From: Chthoniobacter flavus | Lineage (GTDB): Bacteria > Verrucomicrobiota > Verrucomicrobiia > Chthoniobacterales > DYNR01 | Length of the DNA stretch: 6,872 nucleotides | Reading direction: 5' to 3' | Assembly (NCBI GenBank): GCA_020720945.1 | Contig: DYNR01000128.1 | Location: forward strand, 1-6,872 | Part shown: positions 1-5,796 of the stretch, one piece after another | Layout: each line of letters begins with the position of its first letter | Position numbering within the stretch: position 1 is the first letter of the stretch | The notes under the pieces: generated by a model | The model's input: only the letters and a program-made list of their open reading frames with translations | Database searches by the model: none | Told to the model about the DNA's origin: nothing | Program-made: the position numbers and the translations under genes

Positions 1-8
1 ACTTCCGA

Positions 9-416
9 TTACCCCCGCCGCCTTTTCACCCGGAGTTGCGCGAGCGATTTTTGCAAAATCGCTTTCGCTGCAACCATGTCTTCATCAGAGATTTGGTCTT
101 TTGCCATCGCTTCGTGCGCCCGCCGAATCGCGACTTCCACCGCCGATTCGTCAATGTCGGATTCCTTGATCGCCATATCCGTCAAAACGCTCACCCTCGT
201 TTGGGTCACTTCCAAAAAACCTTCTCCCACAGCGAGATGGATGATGTGCGACCCCTTGTGAATCGTGAGTTCCCCAGGCAAAATTTTTGTCATTAGAGGA
301 GCGTGCATCGGCAAAATACCGAGTTCTCCGCTCACTCCAGGCACGACAACGGATTCGACATCTTCCCCATAGATGCGCCCCTCCGGAGTCACGATTTCCA
401 AGTGCGTCGTTGCCAT
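9..416 (-). CDS. atpC: F1Fo ATP synthase subunit epsilon
   Basis: Epsilon is the small rotor subunit of F1. It binds gamma and the c-ring and, in many bacteria, inhibits ATP hydrolysis through its C-terminal helices. The 135-residue product has the family's usual size and layout: an N-terminal beta-sandwich (about residues 1-84) with the typical opening LEIVTPEGRIY and the GELGILPMHAPL segment (30-41), then a helical C-terminal part (about 88-130) ending in the basic tail VKRRRG. It is the last gene of the operon and starts 9 bases after the atpD stop. Those 9 bases contain no Shine-Dalgarno sequence, so translation is probably coupled to atpD. The stop is TAA, 8 bases from the window edge, so no downstream terminator can be seen. 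The identification is secure from sequence and position; whether the C-terminal helices are inhibitory cannot be read from sequence. Confidence 0.97.
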   Translation of the reverse strand: MATTHLEIVTPEGRIYGEDVESVVVPGVSGELGILPMHAPLMTKILPGELTIHKGSHIIHLAVGEGFLEVTQTRVSVLTDMAIKESDIDESAVEVAIRRAHEAMAKDQISDEDMVAAKAILQKSLAQLRVKRRRG

Positions 417-425
417 AAAGCAATT

Positions 426-1838
426 TTAGTCTTTGATCTGGTCGATCGTCCCCTTCATGTAGAAATTCGCTTCGGGCACATCATCGTGCATTCCCGCCAG
501 AATTTCTTTGAACCCACGCACGGTTTCTTCAATCGAAACATACTGACCCGGCGTGCCAGTGAACACTTCGGCAACATGGAAAGGCTGACTCAAAAACTTC
601 TGGATTTTGCGGGCGCGATACACGGTCAATTTATCCTCGGGCGAAAGTTCGTCCATCCCGAGAATCGCGATAATGTCCTGCAAATCTTTGTAACGCTGCA
701 AAACTTTTTGCACTCCTCGAGCAACCGCATAATGCTCTTCTCCAACGACAGAAGGAGCCAAAGCCTTGGATGTGGAAGAAAGCGGATCCACGGCGGGATA
801 AATCCCCAACTCGGCAATTGAGCGTTCCAAAACAATCGTGGAATCCAAGTGCGCAAAGGTGTTCGCCGGCGCAGGATCGGTCAAATCGTCCGCAGGAACA
901 TACACTGCTTGGAAAGAAGTAATCGAACCTCTCGTGGTCGATGTAATCCGCTCTTGCAACTGCCCCATTTCTGCCGAAAGCGTTGGCTGATACCCCACGG
1001 CGGACGGCGTGCGTCCCAGCAAAGCGGAGACTTCGGAACCCGCTTGCGAAAACCGGAACACATTGTCGATGAAGAGCAACACATCTTGGTTTTTTTCGTC
1101 GCGGAAATACTCGGCCATCGACAACGCCGACAACGCCACGCGCAAACGGGCACCCGGAGGTTCGTTCATTTGCCCATACACAAGCGCAACTTTAGACTTT
1201 GCTAGATCGTCCTGCACGATAACCCCCGCATCGCTCATCTCCCCGTAAAGATCGTTCCCTTCCCTAGTCCTCTCCCCCACCCCCGCAAACACGGAAAAAC
1301 CACCGTGCCCCTTGGCGATGTTATTGATCAATTCCATGATGACCACGGTTTTGCCGACCCCTGCCCCACCGAACGCACCAACTTTTCCGCCCTTGGTGAA
1401 CGGACAAATCAAATCGATCACCTTGATCCCGGTTTCAAGAATTTTTTCCTCCGTATTCTGTTCGAGCAAAGACGGTGCCGGACGATGAATCGGATATTTT
1501 TTTTCGTAGTTCACCGGTCCCCTCTCGTCCACGGGATCGCCTGTCACATTCATGATCCTCCCAAGAACGCACTCCCCAACCGGAACCGAAATCGGTGCCC
1601 CCGTATTCAATGCCTCCGCCCCACGCCCCAACCCTTCCGTCGAAGACATCGCAATCGTCCGAACCCAATGCTCGCCGATGTGCTGCTGCACTTCCAAAAC
1701 AACCCTCTGCGCCGCTCCTCCAACAGAAAACACGACCTCCAACGCATCGTAGATATTTGGCATAGGCCCGTCCGCAGGATTAAACTCTACATCCACCACC
1801 GGCCCAATGACCTGAACGACTCTTCCTTTTGTGTTCAT
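426..1838 (-). CDS. atpD: F1Fo ATP synthase catalytic subunit beta
   Basis: Beta carries the catalytic nucleotide sites of the alpha3beta3 head, making ATP from ADP and phosphate. The 470 residues match the family's usual length. Visible landmarks are the Walker A loop GGAGVGKT (157-164, with K163 and T164), the catalytic glutamate E189 in GERTREGND, the Walker B strand LLFIDN (254-259), the hinge segment YVPADDLTDPAPA (313-325) and the alpha/beta signature PAVDPLSSTS (348-357). The lever loop that pushes on gamma reads DELSPED (396-402) instead of the textbook DELSEED. The start is supported by the normal family N-terminus (GRVVQVIGPVVDVEF). The 60-base gap after atpG is A/T-rich with no Shine-Dalgarno sequence. 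Nothing suggests truncation or frameshift. Confidence 0.99.
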   Translation of the reverse strand: MNTKGRVVQVIGPVVDVEFNPADGPMPNIYDALEVVFSVGGAAQRVVLEVQQHIGEHWVRTIAMSSTEGLGRGAEALNTGAPISVPVGECVLGRIMNVTGDPVDERGPVNYEKKYPIHRPAPSLLEQNTEEKILETGIKVIDLICPFTKGGKVGAFGGAGVGKTVVIMELINNIAKGHGGFSVFAGVGERTREGNDLYGEMSDAGVIVQDDLAKSKVALVYGQMNEPPGARLRVALSALSMAEYFRDEKNQDVLLFIDNVFRFSQAGSEVSALLGRTPSAVGYQPTLSAEMGQLQERITSTTRGSITSFQAVYVPADDLTDPAPANTFAHLDSTIVLERSIAELGIYPAVDPLSSTSKALAPSVVGEEHYAVARGVQKVLQRYKDLQDIIAILGMDELSPEDKLTVYRARKIQKFLSQPFHVAEVFTGTPGQYVSIEETVRGFKEILAGMHDDVPEANFYMKGTIDQIKD

Positions 1839-1898
1839 AATATGTAATGTATCAATCTAAAAAATCGTATTTTTTTGTTTTCGTTTCAACAAGTGCCG

Positions 1899-2768
1899 TC
1901 ATTGGAGTGCCATCTGTGCCGTCGTAATTTCCAGCAACTCGCTGGTAATCCCGGCTTGACGGATTTTGTTGTATTCCAAAGTGAGATCTTTGACCAAAGA
2001 CTTCGCATTATCCGTGGCATTCTTCATCGCAACCATCCGAGAGCTTTGCTCCGATGCCCGCGCATTCAATACCAGTTGATAAATTTGAAAATGCACATAA
2101 TACGGGAGAACGGAATCCAAAACCTCCTGCGCATCGGGTTCAAAAATATACTCCAAGTTCGCTTCGCTTTCTTCTGACGAAAAAGCGGAATCATCCCCCA
2201 AAACCGAAGCGGGAGAAATGGGCAAAATCTGGACTTTGGTAGGTGCTTGCACAAGAGTGCTCACAAACTTCGGATACAGCACGCTCACTTTTGAAACTGC
2301 ACCAGACAGGTATTGATCCATACAAAAACCCGACACAACTTTTGCATTCAAAAAGGACGGGGAATCGGGCAAATCAAAATCCGCGAGCATCTTCCACTTC
2401 ATCCGAGCAAGAAACTGCGTCCCTTTTCGCCCCGTGGACACAAAAACAGTCTTTGAAGAATCCAAGTGGGAAGCCTCACGCAACAAATTCGTGTTCAACG
2501 CACCACAAAGCCCTTTGTCCGTGCTGAGCAATAACACCAACTCCGGTCCTTCTTCCCGTTCGAGCAAGAGCGGGTGAATGTCCGTCTCAACCCTGCCCCG
2601 CAAGGAAACGAGCATCTTGTTCATCAGTTCGGCATAGGGGACACCCGCCAAAACCGCCTGCTGCGCCTTCCGCATTTTCGACGCAGCCACCATCTGCATG
2701 GCCTTGGTGATCTGCGCCGTGTTTTTGACGGACTTAATCCGCCTGCGAATGTCTCGGGTGCTTGCCAT
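1899..2768 (-). CDS. atpG: F1Fo ATP synthase subunit gamma
   Basis: Gamma is the central shaft: its N- and C-terminal helices form a coiled coil inside the alpha3beta3 head and turn with the c-ring. The product has 289 residues, normal for bacteria. The N-terminal helix is highly typical (RDIRRRIKSVKNTAQITKAM, 5-24, then MVAASKM), the Rossmann-like middle has LSTDKGLCGALN (81-92), and the C-terminal helix contains ASEQSSRMVAMKNATDNA (238-255). The terminal signature reads ITSELLEITTAQMA (274-287), where the usual family pattern has Gly-Ala in place of A284-Q285. The gene starts 23 bases after the atpA stop; the only G-rich stretch there (GGGATTGG) ends about 9 bases before the ATG and does not match AGGAGG well. 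The stop is TGA. No sign of damage. Confidence 0.98.
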   Translation of the reverse strand: MASTRDIRRRIKSVKNTAQITKAMQMVAASKMRKAQQAVLAGVPYAELMNKMLVSLRGRVETDIHPLLLEREEGPELVLLLSTDKGLCGALNTNLLREASHLDSSKTVFVSTGRKGTQFLARMKWKMLADFDLPDSPSFLNAKVVSGFCMDQYLSGAVSKVSVLYPKFVSTLVQAPTKVQILPISPASVLGDDSAFSSEESEANLEYIFEPDAQEVLDSVLPYYVHFQIYQLVLNARASEQSSRMVAMKNATDNAKSLVKDLTLEYNKIRQAGITSELLEITTAQMALQ

Positions 2769-2791
2769 AGAAATAAACCAATCCCGCTACC

Positions 2792-4327
2792 TTATTGGAA
2801 AATCGCCTTGAACTCGTCCAAAACTCCCAGCATCTCTTTCTCCAAATCCGCATCAAACGCTTTCTTCTCCCGCAATTTCGCCAAAACGGCATCTTTGCGA
2901 GTCACCAAAAACTCTTCGAGCTTGGACTGGAACTCTTTGACTCGATCCAAAGAAACCGTATCGAAATACCCCCGCTGGATGGCAAAAATCAGCGTGCTTT
3001 GCATCTCCACGGGAAATGGCATGTATTGCTGCTGTTTGAAAAGCTCCACAATGCGTTGCCCCCGGTCCAGTTGGGCTTTGGTCTTGGCATCCAAATCGGA
3101 GCCAAATTGGGAAAAAGCCTGCAACTCACGGAACTGGGCCAAATCGCCTTTGATTTTTCCTGCCACTTGTTTCATGGCTTTGATCTGCGCCGCTGAGCCC
3201 ACGCGGGATACCGATAAACCTACGGAAATCGCGGGCCGAATCCCTTGATAAAACAAATCGGTCTCCAAATAAATCTGCCCATCGGTAATCGAAATAACAT
3301 TCGTGGGAATGTATGCCGACACATCGCCCGCTTGCGTTTCGATAATCGGCAATGCAGTCAGAGAACCATTCCCGCTTTTTTCGTTCAACCGCGCCGAGCG
3401 TTCCAGCAACCGGCTATGAAGATAAAATACATCCCCAGGATACGCCTCGCGCCCGGAAGGCCTCTTGAGCAAAAGCGATACTTGACGATACGCAACGGCG
3501 TGCTTGGAAAGATCGTCATACACGATAAGCGCATCCATCCCGTTATCCATAAACCACTCGCCAATCGCCGCACCAGAAAACGGGGCAATATACTGATCGG
3601 TCGCACTTTCCGATGCCGGAGCAGAAACAATGATTGTGTATTTCAGCGCATCTTCGGATTCCAAAGTTTTAACAACGCGGGCGATATTCGAGTTCTTTTG
3701 CCCAACCCCGACATACACCGAATACAACGGACGAAAGTTTTTATCGCCCGACGACTCGCCGGCTTTGTTAATCCGCGCCTGGTTGATGATCGCATCCACC
3801 GCGATCGTAGTTTTCCCTGTCGCTCGATCCCCGATAATCAATTCGCGCTGCCCCCGACCAATCGGCACCATCGCATCAATCGCCATGATCCCTGTCTGCA
3901 CGGGTTGACTAACGCTCTGCCTCTTGATGATGCCTGGCGCAATCTTCTCAACCGGATAAAACGCTTCCGCCTGGATGGGCCCCTTGCCGTCAATCGGAAC
4001 CCCCAACGCATTCACCACCCGCCCCAAAAGTGCTTTACCAACAGGCACTGAAAGCAACCGCCCCGTCGTTTTGACTTCGTCATCTTCGCGGATTTTGGTG
4101 TAATCCCCCAAAATGACTGCGCCGACTTCGGTCTCTTCCAAGTTGAGGGCAATGCCGTAAATCCCACCAGGGAACTCAAGCATTTCGTTGAGCATCGCTC
4201 CGCTTAAACCTTCGATTCGGGCAACTCCGTCCCCGATTTCGCGGACGACCCCCACATTGGTGCGCGTCGTCCCAGATTGTTTGATCCCTTGGATCTTGCT
4301 TTCGAGTTCTTCGAGAATGTTGGTCAT
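2792..4327 (-). CDS. atpA: F1Fo ATP synthase subunit alpha
   Basis: Alpha alternates with beta in the F1 head, binds non-catalytic nucleotide and supplies the arginine finger to the catalytic sites. The product has 511 residues, the usual size. Seen are an N-terminal helix (about 3-16, the expected delta-binding region), the beta-barrel domain (about 24-95), the Walker A loop GDRATGKT (166-173), GVGQKNSNIARVV (207-219), and arginine finger R375 in GLSVSRVGSAAQ. Compared with E. coli there is a short hydrophilic insertion around residues 186-200 before the YVGVGQK strand. Two conserved positions differ: A169 replaces the common Gln of GDRQTGKT, and S368 stands where the PROSITE alpha/beta signature expects Asp, Asn or His. 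The gene follows atpH by 51 A/T-rich bases without a Shine-Dalgarno sequence. Identity is certain; the effect of the substitutions is unknown. Confidence 0.99.
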   Translation of the reverse strand: MTNILEELESKIQGIKQSGTTRTNVGVVREIGDGVARIEGLSGAMLNEMLEFPGGIYGIALNLEETEVGAVILGDYTKIREDDEVKTTGRLLSVPVGKALLGRVVNALGVPIDGKGPIQAEAFYPVEKIAPGIIKRQSVSQPVQTGIMAIDAMVPIGRGQRELIIGDRATGKTTIAVDAIINQARINKAGESSGDKNFRPLYSVYVGVGQKNSNIARVVKTLESEDALKYTIIVSAPASESATDQYIAPFSGAAIGEWFMDNGMDALIVYDDLSKHAVAYRQVSLLLKRPSGREAYPGDVFYLHSRLLERSARLNEKSGNGSLTALPIIETQAGDVSAYIPTNVISITDGQIYLETDLFYQGIRPAISVGLSVSRVGSAAQIKAMKQVAGKIKGDLAQFRELQAFSQFGSDLDAKTKAQLDRGQRIVELFKQQQYMPFPVEMQSTLIFAIQRGYFDTVSLDRVKEFQSKLEEFLVTRKDAVLAKLREKKAFDADLEKEMLGVLDEFKAIFQ

Positions 4328-4378
4328 GAATGATGAGATAGTTAAATTTTTAACGAAATTTACAATTAAAGAAGCGGG

Positions 4379-4762
4379 CTACCGGAGAGTATCGATGCGG
4401 CTACGGACGCTACCGTCCCAGACATCACTACCTAATTTAACCCGCATTCCTCCGATCAATGCGGGATGAACTTGAAATTCAAAGGTCGTATCGGAACCGA
4501 ACCTCTTCGACAAATCCCCTCGGATTTGTTCCTGGACGGAAGCATCTAATGCGATAGCACTATCCACGACGGCATGGTGTTTTTCCAACTCCAAACGCAC
4601 GAGTCGCACAAAATCTTTCAAAATCAACAAATGGTGCCTGGGTTTTTCCGCAATAATCGTATCCGCCACCTTGCTGACTTTCTCGACATCCAAATGCCCC
4701 TCGTGCATCGTGAGCCCAAAAAATTCTCGGGCTAACCTTCGTGCTTCTCGTGGTATCTTCAT
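4379..4762 (-). CDS. atpH: F1Fo ATP synthase subunit delta, short form
   Basis: Delta joins the top of the F1 head (N-termini of alpha) to the b stalk. The C-terminal half is clearly delta: HPALIGGMRVKLGSDVWDGSV (99-119) fits the family signature region with its GG and DGS elements. At 127 residues it is about 50 shorter than the usual roughly 177, and the missing part is N-terminal, where the alpha-binding helical bundle normally lies. The ATG at 4762 looks right: the 13 in-frame codons between it and the atpF stop contain no ATG, GTG or TTG start, so the gene cannot be extended. No frameshift is needed. I recall similarly short delta proteins in Verrucomicrobiota but could not check. There is no Shine-Dalgarno sequence in the 39-base gap. 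It is probably functional, since it sits intact in a complete operon. Confidence 0.92.
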   Translation of the reverse strand: MKIPREARRLAREFFGLTMHEGHLDVEKVSKVADTIIAEKPRHHLLILKDFVRLVRLELEKHHAVVDSAIALDASVQEQIRGDLSKRFGSDTTFEFQVHPALIGGMRVKLGSDVWDGSVRSRIDTLR

Positions 4763-4801
4763 GGGAAAATTCGGGACGGTAGAGTCGCTGCGGGTCTGGG
4801 G

Positions 4802-5311
4802 TTAAGCGGCCAACTCTTTGGCGGTTTCCGCACTGAGGCGTTGCTGGTCTTCGGCGGTCAAAACTTTTCCCGTGACTTTCGATGCGGTCTGAATGACCAA
4901 AGAAACCATCTCTTGCTTGACTTCTGCAACCATCTTGTTGCGCTCCATCGTAATGTCTTCCTTGGCGCGAACGAGCACCTCTCCGGCATCTTTGATCGCC
5001 TGCTGCAAATGCTTCTGCCCCGAAGCATCGGCGCTAGCTCTCGCATCTTCGATCAACTTGCCCGCATCTTCGTTGGCCTTCCTCAAAATCTCCTGATACC
5101 GCAACTCCACCTCTGCAAGCTGCTTCTTGATTTTTTCGGCATTTCGCTGCCCCTCCTCAATCCGCTTGCGCCGCTCTTCGAGCATCGCCAACACCGGTCC
5201 AAAAGCAAATTTGCTCAAAACCAAATAGACCACTGCAAAAAGAATCACCTGGCTGAGAAATTTTCCCCAAGTCACCCCGAAATCGCTGAAAATAGTAGTA
5301 AGAACATCCAT
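4802..5311 (-). CDS. atpF: F1Fo ATP synthase subunit b
   Basis: Subunit b forms the peripheral stalk, anchored in the membrane beside subunit a and reaching up to delta. The 169 residues show the expected design: a short N-terminus, one membrane helix (about 15-35), then a long charged coiled coil from EERRKRIEEG (45-54) to about residue 150, rich in Glu, Lys, Arg and Ala. The C-terminal piece (about 135-169) should contact delta. Only one b-type gene is present, so a b2 homodimer is expected, not a b/b' pair. The gene follows the largest gap in the operon, downstream of a strong hairpin after atpE. Its leader (TTAATTAACC before ATG) has no Shine-Dalgarno sequence. Its TAA stop is in the same frame as atpH. 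Confidence 0.97.
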   Translation of the reverse strand: MDVLTTIFSDFGVTWGKFLSQVILFAVVYLVLSKFAFGPVLAMLEERRKRIEEGQRNAEKIKKQLAEVELRYQEILRKANEDAGKLIEDARASADASGQKHLQQAIKDAGEVLVRAKEDITMERNKMVAEVKQEMVSLVIQTASKVTGKVLTAEDQQRLSAETAKELAA

Positions 5312-5373
5312 GGTTAATTAAAATGATTTTCTAAGGAACAGCCGCCACGCCTCAAACGCAACGGAAAACCAAA

Positions 5374-5405
5374 CCGCTTCGTCTCCCTCCCGAAAAAGGA
5401 AGCGG
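5374..5405 (-). promoter_or_regulatory. Alternative hairpin competing with the atpE-atpF stem-loop
   Basis: In the transcript, CCGCTTC (complement of 5399-5405) can pair over 7 bases with GAAGCGG (complement of 5374-5380), leaving an 18-base loop. The first arm is the same segment that forms the 3' side of the larger hairpin at 5387-5461, so the two structures exclude each other. That geometry resembles an antiterminator. The pairing is seen directly; any regulatory role is inferred, and a 7-base repeat in a G/C-rich gap could arise by chance. Confidence 0.35.
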
Positions 5406-5461
5406 GGAGCGCGGTTCCGAAAAACCTTTGACCCCACCGCTTCCCCTTTTCTCTCGGGGAG
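5387..5461 (-). terminator. Inverted repeat between atpE and atpF, possible partial terminator or RNA-stability hairpin
   Basis: Read on the transcript strand, GGAAGCGG (complement of 5437-5444) pairs perfectly with CCGCTTCC (complement of 5398-5405), and the 3' arm is followed at once by five T (5397-5393). The stem can extend outward through A/T pairs and a further CTCCC(C)GA/TCGGGAG arm (5454-5461 with 5387-5393, one bulged base). An inner GGTT/AACC stem (5413-5416, 5423-5426) lies in the loop. A G/C-rich stem plus T run resembles an intrinsic terminator, but the T run is short and can pair with upstream A, so strong termination is doubtful. A leaky stop or a 3' stabiliser after atpE would raise c-subunit output relative to later genes, as its stoichiometry demands. 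That role is inference. Confidence 0.5.
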
Positions 5462-5474
5462 GAAATCCGAAGAA

Positions 5475-5717
5475 TCAACGCCCTTGGAAGGCGATGATCA
5501 ACGCGTAAATGGCATTCGCTTCCGCCAACGCCATCCCGATAATACTCAAAGTCAACACTTTCCCGAATGCGCCAGGATTGCGCCCAACTGCTTCGACAGA
5601 CTTCATCCCGACCAAGCCGATGCCGATTGCGGCACCCGCACCCGCCACCGCGAGGGTCAAACTGCCTGTCACTCCTGCGGTCGCTGCCGCCGCTTCTGCG
5701 ATAATTTGTGGAATCAT
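5475..5717 (-). CDS. atpE: F1Fo ATP synthase subunit c (proton-type)
   Basis: Subunit c is the proteolipid that forms the rotating membrane ring. The 80-residue product is two membrane helices (about 10-38 and 53-77) joined by the polar loop with the conserved R46-N47-P48. Helix 1 has the small-residue packing motif AGAGAAIGIG (25-34). Helix 2 has the ion-carrying carboxylate E66 in ALAEANAIYAL. Sodium-type rings, such as Ilyobacter, have Gln in helix 1 and Glu-Ser in helix 2; here the matching positions are I33 and E66-A67, so a proton ring is predicted. The gene lies between atpB (79-base gap) and atpF (163-base gap). Its leader is strikingly A-rich with no Shine-Dalgarno sequence. Ring size cannot be told from sequence by eye. 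Confidence 0.98.
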   Translation of the reverse strand: MIPQIIAEAAAATAGVTGSLTLAVAGAGAAIGIGLVGMKSVEAVGRNPGAFGKVLTLSIIGMALAEANAIYALIIAFQGR

Positions 5718-5748
5718 GTTTTTCTATTTTTCTGTTTTTGGTTTTTTT
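5718..5748 (-). promoter_or_regulatory. A-rich unstructured leader of atpE
   Basis: The 31 bases directly before the atpE ATG, read on the coding strand, contain 24 A, 4 C, 2 G and 1 T. Such a stretch should be single-stranded and could help ribosomes or ribosomal protein S1 load where no Shine-Dalgarno sequence exists. In E. coli, atpE also has an unusual A/U-rich translational enhancer upstream, although its sequence differs. The composition is seen; the function is inferred. Confidence 0.45.
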
Positions 5749-5796
5749 ACTCCGCCGCCCGCAGTCTATGCCACGGTCCCGGCAGGGAAAGTATCT

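Noticed and set aside
303..821. 172-codon plus-strand frame opposite atpC and atpD
   Set aside because: Antisense to conserved genes, with a His-, Arg- and Phe-rich translation lacking any family features.
2574..3248. 224-codon plus-strand frame across the atpG-atpA junction
   Set aside because: Antisense to two conserved genes, with no recognisable motif or start signal; a shadow of coding bias.
3245..4051. 268-codon open frame on the plus strand, opposite atpA
   Set aside because: It lies wholly antisense to the intact, highly conserved atpA. Its translation is rich in Arg, Asn and Ile without domain motifs, as expected from the complement of a skewed gene.
4341..4354. A/T palindrome GTTAAA-TT-TTTAAC upstream of atpA
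   Set aside because: The loop is too small for a stable RNA stem and A/T palindromes are common in A/T-rich gaps; no evidence of an operator.
5777..5788. Tiny hairpin TCCC/GGGA just after the atpB stop
   Set aside because: A four-base stem with a four-base loop is too weak to claim as a terminator or regulator, and no T run follows it.
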